Source of the DNA: Nipponacmea schrenckii
Lineage: Eukaryota > Mollusca > Gastropoda > Lottiidae
Length of the DNA: 64,000 nucleotides
Assembly: GCA_030562195.1 (NCBI GenBank)
Contig: CM060200.1
Coordinates: 12,586,001 to 12,650,000 of the forward strand
Direction of reading: 5' to 3'
Both the position numbers and the translations under genes were made by a program. The notes beneath the pieces are model-generated. The model was not told the DNA's origin and ran no database searches. It saw only the letters and a program-made list of their open reading frames with translations. Shown here piece by piece: positions 32,634 to 46,119 of the stretch; positions within the stretch are counted from its first letter, which is position 1, and every line of letters begins with the position of its first letter.

Positions 32634-35529
32634 GTAAGATACAATGTGGTTTTTGTTCTTATTAGTAAAAAGTTAGCCTTCAAAGAAAATTAACAACTCG
32701 TTGAACTTTTGTTTTAATTGTTTTAAAAATATTAAATATTTATGTTCAATAATTATTTTACTGTTTGTGTCAGAAAACCCGTTTTCCGCGTTTTTCTTTG
32801 ATTAATAGTAAATTATTTTTCAAGTTTTCTTTAATTAAGACTTATATTTCTCCCATGTATACCAGCTGAAAATGACAAATACAAAGTTACTAATTATTCA
32901 GAAGTTAGTGGATAAGACCAGTCCCTTTCCTTCGGAATGAATCGAGACGTATTAAGCACTATCAAGAAAACCTTGAATTCGCTATATACCACCATGGAAT
33001 TCTGATACTGAGAAATATGTATTATGAGTAGTGTTGTGCGGTTGTACATTCCTCTAATGCATTCAAGTTGGTAAATTCATTCTTTTCTACACTTGACAGC
33101 AGGTTACCAGCAGGTTTTGTTTTGTTTTTAATTTGGCCACGAAATAGATCTGCGTTTTTTTCTAATGCAAATGTTAATATCAGAAAAACGGATTGTCTGA
33201 AATTATTATGTGATATTAAACTTATGTCTCTAATTTTCTGTTTTCATGCTTTTTGGTTTTCTATATCTCCCCAAGGAGCGGAAATATTTTTAATATGTCA
33301 AATGGCATCATAGTCGAGATTTCTCGCCGCCATTTGCAATGTACTTACTGATATTAAGCAGCGCTGTAATCTATTTTTGTGAGTCTCGACAGATTATATC
33401 CCTCCAATTTCATTTCGTTCAGCTCATAAATTAAACTAAACTGGCTTACTTGGACTTGGTTTCTAATCAAAGTGGTATTACTTTATGAGTCTCTTATGAA
33501 ATTGCGAATTTGACGTCAAATCTTCTGATTGACTTTGCAAAAATAGAACAAAATGCACAATGCATGATTAATGTGAATCATATAATTTACAGTTTGTTTT
33601 TAATAACTTTAAGCCGTTATATTGTTACATTTGCACTTATTTAACTTGAACATCTGGTCTACAAACATTGTAATGGGTATTTGTAGGATATTATTACGTC
33701 TAGAATTGATGTTATCGTCTCGAAACAATCAATTTATATTGTACAAAGAGGATTTGAAACTACAAGAGATAAATTTTTAATCAGACGTCATCTACTTTAT
33801 TATATCAAGGGCAATATTTTCGAAAACGTACTTTTTTAAAAATTTGCATTATCCAAACAGTTTACTGTGTTTATTTAAATCTTGATTTAAATAATTTTGG
33901 TTTTACAGAATAAGATCAATGCTTTGCATAACCTGTTTGATATCGTATGCGAAAGACACACCAATTAGAACATATGTCATCAAATTTTCAGAGTTTAGCT
34001 TATTTGGTTGAGGCGCTATCAGAAGAGTTTTCTGAGCTTCTCTGAAATGCACTAGGGACACTCGTGTTTTTTTTTTATCGCACCCATACCGTTTAGCAAA
34101 GAAAATGTAGATATTTAGCTTGAAAATCAAGTCTTCGGAACGGGACTGTAAACTGAACCATCAAATTGAGTTGATATTTTCTTAAAAATTTGAAGTGTGA
34201 TTGGATCCCTGATCTGAATTTCTCTTTGTCATTGATGGTAATTCGAAGAGCTTCACATAAACGTCTTGTTGACAAGGCCCTATGGAATTGCTTCCTTGTA
34301 TTAACGTCTGTGCATATTGAACTGGAAGAACTCCTGATAAATATTATAGGTTATGGGTACTGGTATTTATATATTCAGATAGGAACACAAAGTAGAATGT
34401 AACATCCAGTTCAGTCTTATCATAGCAAATTAATGTAATATCAATCTCTTTCCAACATCAGACAAATGTAAGGGTATTAATAACTATCAAACTCTGCTTT
34501 CTATTACAAATGTCCACAATGACCTGAGGTCAACCACATGTAATAAGGGACAAATTGGGCGTCCTTACCGCCACATAAAACCACGCTGTGTTTAAAGTAG
34601 CCATCGTATTTCAGTAAACATCACATGTTTTCAAGTAATCCATATTTAAATTATTATAAAATGTTGGTAATATCAAACTGGTCACTATTAAGTTTAATCA
34701 TTAAAATAAAAATGGTGGCCACATGTCTTCACGTTCTTGACATATTTATCGCAGATGACTGAAAATGAAATATTATACCTTTGACAATAATAAGCCACAC
34801 AGAGCGGGTATTATACTTCCATTTTGGTCAAGCTGATAATAAATGTTCTATGACTGTATATGATTTATAGCGTTAGATAGATCTCAGGTCAATAATGTTC
34901 AAATTTTAGGCATGAAAAGGATCTGACTATTAGGTAAAAAGGAATTGTACGAATCTATCCCTGAAAAACAATTCAACCTAAATCGATGGTAATGCAAACA
35001 GAAGCAAATCAAACCAAATAACGTCCAAAGGGAAACAGCATTGTTAAAAAACAGAATATACTTTTCTTTTCATTCGTAATATACATCGAACATGTACTGA
35101 ACAGACAAACTAATGACTTTTTTATAAGGTGGTGCCGTTTCCATGTGGAATTTTACCATTAAGATTGAGTTTCAAAACACTATTTGAGCTACTAGATAAT
35201 CCACTATTTCCGACCTTCAAGTCGACATTTGAGTGAATGCAACGGAAACTGTGGAACCAAGAGTCTTGGTAGGAGAACCAGCTTGCGGATATTCATCACA
35301 GAGACATGAAAGCTAATTTGTTATTCCAAATAAATTTAGACCTTATATTCTTTGAAGATTTTCTTTCCGTGTCTTATTTTATCTATCTTTTTCTAGTAAG
35401 AAAAACCTTCATGATTACAATTTGTTATGTTAACATCTTCGCAATGGCTTTGTTTTGTTTTTGTTGTAATTCATTATAAGGGATGTACTAACGTTTGTAC
35501 ATGAATAAATTTAAGGAGACCGATTTTCA

Positions 35530-35690
35530 AGTCAGTCAGGACACAACACCATTTGTCCGTGGTCGTGGATTCTAATCACGGTCGGAATAAAACAAACCTT
35601 AAAATAGTCACCGTACTATCATTTACTCACGGCGGATAATCCGAAGAAGAGCAACGTCGGTAGTCTGGACCACGAACTATCTGGTAGAAA
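35530..35690. mobile_element. Possible SINE fragment
   Basis: CGTGGATTCTAATCACGG resembles a B box, next to a GC-richer stretch ending GGTAGTCTGGACCACG. Support is weak and no A box is seen. Confidence 0.25.
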
Positions 35691-36049
35691 AGACCCTCGC
35701 AAACATTTGTTTTCCCGTTATTGCATTCCCTTATTCCATTCGATATCTGATGTACTGTACTTCTAAGACAACAAGACTATTTTGCCGTTTGTAAGATGGT
35801 GACACCTCAATCTGATCAATACCAGTGTTAATAGATAATTCAAAAAAAATGATTAAGCTAAAGAAAAAATTTAAATGTGATTTAAAATAACAAATGACTT
35901 AAAACTCTTGTAATTTTGAGTCTGAACACCCATGGCAATTTCTTTTTTTTTTCACTTGAAATTAGGCATTTGTTTCTTTTCAATGGATTGGAAATATGAT
36001 TGAGACGTTAGAAAAGAAAATAACTATATTTTACAAGGATAAAACTTAG

Positions 36050-36265
36050 GTTCACAGTTAAGTATCATTTCTACCAGCTGGTCATTGGCCATCCTTCTTG
36101 GCATTAACCCTTCCGGGGTTGTCCGTACCCAGCTGGGTTGACTGGAAGTGTAATTAAAGATGACTTATTCACTGTCATCGGACTTTCATTGACGATCCAG
36201 ATCGGAATCAAGCAAATAACGCCATTTAAACAACCAACGCTCTAACCATCTGTGTTATATATCCT
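36050..36265 (-). mobile_element. tRNA-derived SINE, antisense copy
   Basis: On the minus strand a tRNA-like head has an A box (GATGGTTAGAGCGTTGG) and, about 30 bases on, a worn B box (TTGATTCCGATCTGG). A tRNA-unrelated body follows, with CAACCCAGCTGGGTAC and GGAAGGGTTAATGCC. No folded tRNA can be drawn. Confidence 0.5.
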
Positions 36266-38527
36266 CACAAGAATGAACAAGTTTTAGGGATTTTCGTATA
36301 GATTAAAATGAAAATTATTTCACAAACGGACCAATTGAAGAATTTGGATGATCGAGGATCTTCTTTACTTCAGTAAAACATCATCAAGAAAGTGTATGTA
36401 AAAGTTGATTGAATGGGGAATATTAGACAGGGTTTATACCAAATTTCCAGTAACCTCTTGACAATTTATCTGAATGCAAGTTTTAATCGGCCGGCTTTCA
36501 AGTTTTTAGGAAAAATGTTTGAAATTGTGCGGAAAATTGATTTGTACGTATGTCTAAAGGAACATTTGTCTTCTTTCAAAATAACTTCAGAAGAACCTTT
36601 TAATTATACAACATTAGGCTTTCTCTTAATTTTTCATTTAAAATTTGAACACATCAAAATACAAAATATACAAAATCGTTCACTATCGAGTTCGGTGCAA
36701 CTGCTGCAAGCATCTGGATTTTCAACATAAGTTGTTTTTTTTTTTAATGCGCTATATATCCATTGGAGTTGATAACTGACAAATCATTGGATGATCATTT
36801 ACTCGCGTTTTTTTGTAGTTTGATTGCCGGTAATTATCAGTATAATGGTTTAAATTAAAGTGTAAATACTGCTAGCCATAGGGATGGTCCCAAATGTACC
36901 TTCAGAATGTTTATTAAAAGGGCAGATTCATTATCCTTGTATCATTGTACAGTGATCTCCGAAACAGTGGAAAGCGCATCACTCAACGCCCTATTTGTGT
37001 CCAATTAACCTACGTTTGAAAATGAAGACTTGTTTATCCAGATTTAGCCATATATACAAAAGATAATGCGACAATTGAAGCGACAATGATTTCTGTGCAC
37101 TGCTAACATTTCTGAAGACCGTTTCCATATCCTCAACACCCAAAATCACCCCCCTGAACATAGCCTTGACCTATCCTTCTATTTTACTATATCACTATAA
37201 TAAAATTACAATAAATTTCTGCGATTCTCACATTTAATCATATTTCGTAATGTTAGATCAGAAGACATGTTATAAAAGCATGTTTCAGACAACCGGTCCC
37301 ATAAGTATTATCTTTGAAAGGTTACGCTTAAATGTGAAGTTGTTACTCTTGATTGTAGAAAACGGAGAAAAGAATGCTTTTGAATAACTGCACACTTAAA
37401 TTTGACAGACTAAGTATTCCAAAAAACTACGTCGGGTGTGTCTAAGCGTGTGTGTTCCAGGCTTTTTTCTTCGGATGCTACCTTTTAAAAGTTGTTTGCA
37501 TGAGACGACCTAATATATCAAAATTCATACTACAGTGTAGGCACAGGAAGAGTATTGTCTCAGTGCAAACGTTTCTCCCACAACCCTGGGGTGTCTTTTA
37601 CTCAAGGCAGCCTTAGATAACTAAATTAATGGTTATATCTGATAAACAATTCAGTGAAAAGCACTTAAATTTGAATTAATCAGCTTAAGGCTTAATGAAT
37701 ATGCATAAAGCGTGTTTCATTCAAATCTCTTTCATGATACAAGAACCGTTGACAGACGGACAATAACACAAGTTGATATTCTATATAACCTTCTGAATGC
37801 ATTAAGTTATCATACTTGTTCATCATAAAAAATATCTACGTGGATGAACATTTATGACGTTCTGAAGTAGAGCCCGAAGCCCTAGTCATTATCACCAACA
37901 ACTTGCAGTTATAGACAAACCATAGAGTGTCCTTTCTGAAATTGGCTCTGTTAGCCGGTAAAGGCATTATTTAAAGGATCCTATCCAAGAATTAGAAATA
38001 TCGATTGCAAATTCGACATGACACTACTTGCTAACCCAAGAGTATTTAAAATACTTAATTGATTCCAAAAAGTTTTCAAGCATCACTTTTGCAATTACAA
38101 TTGAAATACAAAATATAATTTATTTGATAGAAATTCATTGAACATTGATTTCTAAAACCAAATCAGTTCACATAAAACAGTAATGTTGTAAATATAACTA
38201 CATCTTTTATCCCCGATAACTATTAATGTCAGATCAGTAACATTGGCAATGCGGAAACAAATAATTCACATCCTTTTCAATAAAAAGTAAAAATATGTGA
38301 ACATGGAACATGACAAACCATAAAAATTTCAATCTTGACAACAGTTTAGAATCGAATGTAAAACACAAAAAGTTAAAATAATACTCTATTTTAATCTAAA
38401 TGTCGGAAACCATCATCATAACACGTCCTTTTAATTTTCTAGAAGAAAGGGATAGGTTTGTATAAAACGGTGATGTGAAGTGGATACATATTTACGACAC
38501 GTTTCTTTTTGTAATGTACTGTATCGC

Positions 38528-38533
38528 TTTATT
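38528..38533 (-). terminator. Candidate polyadenylation signal of the small membrane-protein gene
   Basis: TTTATT on the plus strand reads AATAAA on the minus strand, about 72 bases past the stop codon. This supports the ORF as a terminal or single exon. Confidence 0.4.
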
Positions 38534-38604
38534 ACCTGTCAGAACGTTAGAGTGATTCCTTCACATGAAATACCACTAACTTATCCATAACCTTACATCC
38601 GACG

Positions 38605-39042
38605 TCAGACTGTCGTTTCTATCACTGGTTCCGTAACATGACACCTTCCATGTTCATCTTTGAATAAAACTTTTTTTGGAGTATTTGTCCCACATTTGGA
38701 TGAGCTTGGAAAGCTGGTACTCAACTTTCGCATATCATCTTCTTTCCTAACAACAAGATCGTCATCGAATTCCATATCACTTATTGAAATCCGTAATAAC
38801 GGACGAGTCAGGCTACTCTCGTTAGGTTGACCACGTCGAAAATGAATATATTTTACGAGGCACACTACAAAACAGGCCACATAGATTGTGATAAAGATTA
38901 AGATATAGTACAGCGCCTGTTTTTGCTCCTTAATTTCCAAGGCAAACGTTTCGTCCACTTTCGAGATATATGTGTGTGTAGCATTAGTCGTTGTATTCAT
39001 TCCACTACTGAGTAGTGATTGTTGGTTGACATGAGAAAACAT
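38605..39042 (-). CDS. Small single-pass membrane protein, KCNE (MinK)-like layout, C-terminal PDZ ligand
   Basis: This is a single-exon frame of 145 codons plus stop. An in-frame TAA lies 69 bases upstream of the chosen ATG (39112-39114). A second ATG at 39000 has a better context and would give 131 residues starting MNTTTNATHTY. Residues 14-24 carry two N-glycosylation sequons (N16, N20). A charged helix (EIKEQKQ) leads to one transmembrane segment at about 44-63, closed by KYIHFRR. The basic end implies an outside N-terminus and a cytosolic C-terminus. The cytosolic part has a likely PKA-type site (RKLS), a TPKK site and ends ETTV, a class I PDZ ligand. Size, topology, sequons and the LYYIL ... 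KYIxxRR pattern recall KCNE potassium-channel beta subunits, whose coding region also tends to be one exon. That family link is inference. It could instead be a lineage-specific membrane protein. Confidence 0.65.
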   Translation of the reverse strand: MFSHVNQQSLLSSGMNTTTNATHTYISKVDETFALEIKEQKQALYYILIFITIYVACFVVCLVKYIHFRRGQPNESSLTRPLLRISISDMEFDDDLVVRKEDDMRKLSTSFPSSSKCGTNTPKKVLFKDEHGRCHVTEPVIETTV

Positions 39043-39114
39043 TGACTGATCGCACCAATCAATAGTTAAACGACTGACAGAACATTTACTCAAAACATTA
39101 TCACCGCAATTTTA

Positions 39115-42100
39115 ATCTGGAACAGAGCACACTCGCTAGTAATCTCTACTCCATACAATTTTCGAAATATTGGAATGAAAGTTTTGGCAAGAGAATTTAA
39201 ATATTTGTTCAGAAAATACGTTATCTTTCCTTTAAGGAAAGGAAACAAATTGGTTGGATTAGATTTATTTTCCTTTTGTAACGTCGTTTATTATCCGATA
39301 GTAAAGCCTGTGAAGCTTAGTTTTGAAGATTTGGTTCTGCAGTCTTGTATTGTATCAGAATAACGACACCTGAGGCACACAGCAATTAAAATCAATTGTT
39401 TTCATTCCAGAAATACAATTCATATATATGTATATATTAGCTGCACTGTTTGGTTAGGTATTACAAAAGCTAACGACAACAGCTATAAAAGCAATGTTAT
39501 AATTGATCACCAATAAATATCCGAGAGTAGTGGGCGAACCTGACTCTAGTTAGTTGACTACGTAAGTATTTCGTTCCGTAGGTTCACAAACCACATATTA
39601 GTAAAAGTTCGGTAATTATGTTAATTCATCGAAAAAGAGTCAGAACATGGCAAATCGGGAAAATTCACCACTTCCACTGTTTCCTAAACTCCTATCCAAA
39701 TGTTTGGACTCACAACTATTTCTTGAGTGGTCTAAATGAATCCCGATTCCAATGAAACGTAAATGACATTTCCACAATCGACAGATATCCCAGAAAATAT
39801 AATTACACTTTATTTGAACACTTGACACTTTTGTAGAAGCGGATATGAACTCTTCGTACAATACTTTTCTACACGATCGAATTCAATTTTGACATGGAAC
39901 AAAATAGACAGTACAGTGTGTTTTTCTGCACATTATAACACATTCCTTGTTTAATTCCGCAGGATAAATATGGAATACAATAGGAGCTTAGAAATATAAT
40001 TTCACAAGGCATTAAACTTGTCATCTAAATGGTCACGACATTTAAAATATGAACAAATATATATCCGTGTCTATAAGGATTTTCGATGAATTCTAGAAAC
40101 AATTTTCCAATAATCTTTCTGATGCATTAATGTTAAAAATATTATTATATTTTCTAGTACATTTCCGTGTGGAATTCCTGAAAAATAATTAGAAATATAG
40201 GCATAACCCTAAGACTTTTCGTTTTCAATTGATTGAATTAAATTGTACAATTAACACGTGTTACTGCTCACCTTTCACATTAAAAACTGTCTCGTGCCTT
40301 TATAACATAAACAAGAGTTCTATGAGAATTTAAAACAATGTTTAATTCTGTAATACGAGTAGAAAAAAAAACGTATTTACGTTCCAACAAGTATGGATTT
40401 ATTCACTGTTAAGACAAGTGTACACGATAAAGTGTTTCAAAGATTCTGAAACTGATTGCCATTCAACAGTTTCACGCTACATTCAAATAAAAATATTAAT
40501 AAAATTATAGCATTGATATGTATGCGACAATGACACATAGCCTTTCCATAGTATATGTATTCGTATTTCTTTTCGCACATAATAAGATTTATGATGAAAA
40601 ACAATCACGCATGCCACCGTGATTTAAGAAACTTTGTGCTGCGTTTTTCCCATAGTAACGCTATACGAGTAACCAAAATAATCTTCACTGCATTGAGGTT
40701 CTAAATATTAGAAACGCTTAACAAATTTAGAGCAATCCAGTCGAAGATGAGACAATTTGTGTTTATTGTTAATGAACTTTTACAACTGAGAACTAACGAA
40801 TTTCAAATTAAAGTCCCGTGAAACACTATAGCATCTTATCACTTAGAGTAAGTCGCTATAATGAGAGGGTTGAAACTTGACGGTTTAAAGCATTGTTCAT
40901 CCGATCAAATATTCTATATAACACAATCTAACTCGTCTCCAATGGAAATGTTCCACAGTTCTGTGACATAGATGTATGATATATTGTTGTGCTTTAAAAT
41001 GTTTATACACTTATCGTGAAGGCATTTAAGTATAGATTTTCATGTGTAAATGGATCCATGAATTAGCTCCCGATAGAAACAGTAAACACGCTATATGGTC
41101 GTATTGTTTATGTAATGGTATATCGCAATATCAAAGAGGCAAATTATATTTCTGTATTATCTGAAATAGAAAAGTAAAATGTAATATTAATTAAATAATA
41201 ATTATATCGAACTATGACAATATTAAATTTAAATAAACGTAATTAATGTAGATCACTAACGCAATAATGTTGGGAATGGGTTATTTCTTTTTCATTATTC
41301 CTTTTTGCCTTGTCCCTTCCCCTTGTCTTCTCGTGTAAAATGATACAGGTTATGCACGTTAAAATTTCTTGAACGTTGCTGTTGAAAAAGGTATGATAGG
41401 TTTTTCCTATTGCTAAAAGTTGTCGATCACAGTATTGTTCAAATAATCAGTTTGAGGATGTTGACTATGACGCTTTGTGCTTCTCTAAATACAATCCTCA
41501 TATCGACGAGCTTACTAAGCAAAGCAAGAATTGATACCTGCAGCATCAGTATGGTATAGTATGATGAAACCATTTTGAAATTCCAGGGAGCCTATGAGAT
41601 TATTTATCACTTGGTCCCAATTGAATACATTTATTATATGTTTCTTAGACAGGACAGTTATCAACAGAAGGAAAATATAAATGAAAGTTGAATAATATAT
41701 GTTCAACCTATCGATTGAAAGTAATATCAGACTTTGGTGCAGCCCTTAAGCACAATTCACATTGCTTTCAAAGATACATTAATAAGTCTATTGTCTATGT
41801 TCATTAACAAAAAAGATCAAAAAACTTTTTTTTCAAGGCGATTTTTCAAGAATGATGTCGCCTATTTTAAAAAGTGCCTATCTCACTAGGTGGAGTGCTG
41901 GATCTCTGAGGCAAGTTAGGCTATACTATATTTCTATGCCAATTAAGTATAGATTGTAACTTTGGATTTGATCCCGACAAAATTTTCACCCAACATTCAC
42001 TCGGTTTTCAGGCCACCTCTTTTGGAGGTCACCAAAGCCAAAATTGAACATTGGAAATCAAAGAGAGTGCACCACTATGTTATGTTAAAATTTTCCTCGC

Positions 42101-42574
42101 TGTACTTATACGCTATCGAAGAGCGAGTATTTAACCTTAGATGGAGCTTACCACCCACTTTGAGCTGCGATCCGGAACTTTATTTATTATGCCTGTCTTT
42201 GATTCTAAATAAATTTTAAATTCAGCGAAATGGTTTTCATCATTAGGTTAGTTAGCTGTCCATTAAAATAGCTGAGCAGCTTTGAAGTTCAAGTTTTGAA
42301 ATGTTTTATTTCCTATGAAACGACAATTTCAAAGGCATTTCGTTTTTTGGTTCGAAGTCATTCAAACTAACGAAGATTAATTGTACAAACATTTTGGATA
42401 GAAAACTATTAAACCTGCATTGAAATTTGTTTGGTAATTATTGTCAAACTATACTGCTAATTGAGAGATAAATCGTACAAACTAATTAAATTAAAAATGT
42501 GGTATTAAATGTGCCGTGTACAGAACTGATTGCATATTTCATATCTGAAACGTTAGCCTACTGAAAATGAAATG
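39115..42574. other. Intergenic upstream of the small membrane-protein gene
   Basis: AT-rich, no recognised gene. The 5' UTR and promoter of the minus-strand gene should lie in its first part, but no TATA box or initiator could be assigned. An 85-codon frame at 41962-42219 is not recognised. Confidence 0.5.
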
Positions 42575-42715
42575 AATGGAGTTTTACGTCCTTTTCTTCT
42601 GCACCCCATAGGCTAATGTAGACCGCTGCTCTCCTGGGGTGTGATCTGTATATGCCTTCGCGTTTCTCACAATAAATATACTATCAGAAATGAAATAAAA
42701 GGTGTTTTGCGTCCC
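42575..42715. mobile_element. SINE body fragments, two adjacent pieces
   Basis: GAGTTTTACGTCC ... TTCTGCACCCCATAGGC matches the 3' body of the copy near 52.8 kb. A second piece, GGTGTTTTGCGTCCC, follows about 100 bases on. No tRNA head is attached. Confidence 0.4.
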
Positions 42716-43697
42716 ATAATGAAGATTGGGAAATTTTGGTTGAATGCAAATATGATATAATCAATTCATTTGTTTATATGCTCTATAAACTACAATGAAT
42801 ACATGCAGTACCTGTAAACGGTAAATAGTATTTACTATTCTTTTAATAGTAAATTTAAAGACTATATACTCCAGTGCATGCAATTATTATCAATATATTC
42901 AGTAATTATCATCATTATTATCAAATACTTATTGTTATTGTCAATGTTATAATATAATATACTATTAATAATACAGTAATAGTAATTGATTCATTTGAAT
43001 ATGTCAATATTGCACGTAAAACTTAAATAAATATAACTGCATAATAAAATACCAATATTTATTTAACAATTTATCTATGGAAATATTTACCACCGCTACT
43101 ATTTAATTGTTAAAACAACTATTCGTTATGCGAATATTTACAAGTTTTATCGTCAAGAGTGTTTCACCAATTGCATTATTTACACCATCATCAATACTGA
43201 AAAAATTCAACAATTTTCTCTGAAATTAGTGATTAATCTAAAACGCTGGGTTGCAACACTGTTTTAGAGAATGAATCGTTAAAACATGCCAAGATATATG
43301 AATTCGTTATCTATTTCCTATGTTTGAACTATACATGTCCAGGATTCGTAGCCTGTTAGTTTGCCACCATTTCGAAAAACAAATATTTTATTTTTTTTTG
43401 TGCATGTATATGATCTGTTAATTTCGATGTAGATGTTTAGTTTTCTAATGAGTTTCATAAAGTTATGAGACCTTTTGGCGTTTTCGATATTAAAGCCTTT
43501 TCATCAGCATATTTTTTTAAGAAAAATACTCAAATACAACAATGAAGCTGAAGGACAATTATCAGACAGGAAATATAATTCTACATCATTTCTATACATT
43601 GAAAAATGTATTGGCGATTATATTTCGCCCTGGAATAATCAAATTAGTCCGATAATTCGCCATTTAACTTAACCCAACTTTTCACTTTATCATATAA

Positions 43698-44338
43698 TAC
43701 CCCCATCACAGCGGAAAGGCGTCCTTACTGCGCTGCTGTGGCGTCGGAAAATTGTCTCAGAGCGTGGTAACGTCGACATAAGCGTGGTATTAGCGTGGTA
43801 ACGTCGCCAGACATCGTGCTGTGGTCGCCATGGTCGCCAATGATCGCCGAGTCACGGCATTTGTTTTGGACATGTTCAAAACAAACGCCAAGGTCTGGCG
43901 ACCCGTCTTGGAACGCGTTGAGAACTCGGTGGGATCACAAAGTTCGTAATACAAACGCAATAACATCTCCATGAACGTAGTATACGCAGTACACGCGTGG
44001 TAAAGACGCTGCGAAAATGGTTACACTTGAAACGGCGACTTCAAGGCGTCCTCGACACGACCTTCGGGTTTCTGATACGACCCTACTACGCGTTCTGAGA
44101 CCCTATGGCGTAGTGAGAGCGCCGCGTGAACGCCGTTAGATCTCAACAGAAACGTCGTGGCGGGCGCGTCGTGAGAACGCAGTATGATCGCATAGGTCGT
44201 GGTAAAAGCGCGGTTATTATAGATTTTGCCTTTTTTCGGAGTCTTTTTCTCGAGTTTTCGTCGCGTTTGCCGCGAATTTGTCCATTGCTGGTCGCCGTAA
44301 GAACGTAGATGGCCGCGGTCCGGTGTGTGATGGGGGTA
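43698..44338. mobile_element. GC-rich 641-bp MITE with TAA target duplication
   Basis: Inverted ends TACCCCCATCACA and TGTGATGGGGGTA are flanked by TAA on both sides (43695-43697, 44339-44341), the preferred target type of PIF/Harbinger elements. The interior is far richer in GC than its surroundings and repeats AGCGTGGTAACGTCG and GGTCGCC. ORFs on either strand here look like by-products of the GC content. No transposase is present. Confidence 0.75.
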
Positions 44339-45039
44339 TAAAGAACGAATAAGTTTCAGAATTTTGCCGTCTATACCTTGCCGATCAATTCTATACAATG
44401 AGCTACACCGATGTATTGGATAAAAAGCAGTTTTATTATCAACATAATTTTAATGTTCGGTTAATTAAAACTTGCAAAATAAAGATGGCGTCGGTTGTTG
44501 ATTTTTTGCTTAACCCAAATTTACTCGGCGAAATGCTATAATGCAACTTAACAAAATTGTGAATCTATTGTTTAAATTCTATGTACATTACTTGCCTAAA
44601 CCACTGCGACATTTGGATCACCCCTTTTCTAAGGCAGTATACTATATCTTGTTCACACCATGCCGAGGGGAACAAACCCGAATTAAAAATATTGTTGAAT
44701 AGCAATATTAAAGAAGGTAAATCTTCGTTACTAAAATTTATTAAAAGTTCATTTAATAAGCGGTCGTAAATGTAATACAAACCTATTCTCATCAATCGTT
44801 GACGTCATATAAGCGTTCACTAATCAGTCGCAAACAGTGAGCAACCAATCGTGCTCCCTATGGAAATCACTTTAATTTCTAACAAGCTTTAAGTGGTAAA
44901 ACACTCTAACCAATTGGTCAACATTTAGGTTTACATTATGTTCAAGACTAGTCTTGTATCAAGCCATGGTCGACTAAATATATGTACCTGATGCGAGAGG
45001 CTATAGTCAGCGAGGTAGCGTGACCATTTTGACTGGGAG

Positions 45040-46113
45040 GTGTAACGTCAGGGGTTTTACCGACGAACACGTGTAACGTCTAAGTTTTACCGACGAACAC
45101 GTGTTCTTCCGGGGGCATAAATAACTTACTCGCATAATTAATTACATGTACATGTATATACATTATACATTATACACGAACGAAATCCATCGTTATAGCA
45201 AATCCTAAACCTTTGAAAACCATATCAATCAGGGGTGTATCTAGGCCTGAGAGGGGGACTGAAAGGAAATTTTTCCAAGGCTAGTACTGCAGGCCAAAGG
45301 CCTTCGTATTTGGCCCTTGCAGTGGCGGGGGATTCGGGGGTTCTTCCCCGCAAAATTTTACAAACTAGGAAACCCGGAGAATACATCGGACGCGATTTTG
45401 GAAGTCGTTTCCACCGGTTAGAATTATCAATTTTCATCTGAAAACCATGTTTTATATAGCCTTTTTTAGACCTATTCTGCGTTTTACCGACAAGTTCAGT
45501 AAAAATGACTCTAACCAGAGACGAACAGAGACGTTTGTAGACGAACAGTTTTCCGATAACATCATAACTGACACAAGGTTTCCACTCTTTCGGTCAGCCA
45601 ATCGGTTTTACCGAAGGCTCCATTCCACATCCATGACCGTCTATTATCGACCGATTCCGCATTTTACGACAAGTTTAGTAAAAATGTAGACGAACGGTTT
45701 ACCGATAACATCTTAACAGACACAAGATTTTCACTCTTTCGGTTAACAAATCGGTTTTACCGAAGGTTCCATCTATGACCTTCTTCTATCGGCCAATTCC
45801 GCGTTTTACCGACAAATTCAAATAACGAACAGCTTACCGATAACAACAAGGGTATCGGTTAACCAATCGGTTTTACCGAAGACTCCAGTCATAAACAACT
45901 TATACCGACCGATTCCGGTAGTTTCAGAAAAAAATACTTTTAACGTTCACAGTTATTGATAACATCATAACCAACACAAGGTTTTTACTTTTTAGGTTAA
46001 TTGGTTTTACCGACGGTGCCACCTTGCCGTCTTTTATCGACCGATTATAACCAACACAAGGTTTTGACTTTCTAGGTTAATTTGACCGACGAGTTCAGTA
46101 AAAGTGGGGGGGG
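45040..46113. repeat. Diverged repeat domain built on TTTTACCGACNA, with a G13 run
   Basis: The motif TTTTACCGACGAACACGTGT occurs twice at 45054-45105. From 45470 three to four larger units (about 120-180 bp) repeat CGTTTTACCGACAAGTTCAG, TTACCGATAACATC, AACACAAGGTTT and CGGTTTTACCGAAG. A run of 13 G lies near 46106-46118. A GC-rich piece at 45230-45400 with GGGGATTCGGGGGTTC looks like a separate repeat end. Confidence 0.65.
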
Positions 46114-46119
46114 GGGGTG

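Noticed and set aside
36413..36730. 105-codon plus-strand frame
   Set aside because: Residue mix follows AT-rich composition, no motif, no splice sites of note.
43790..44398. Frames of 60-125 codons on both strands
   Set aside because: They lie within the GC-rich MITE, where few stops are expected by composition.
45225..45441. Mirror-image 68-70 codon frames
   Set aside because: They are in a GC-rich repeat end and overlap on both strands.
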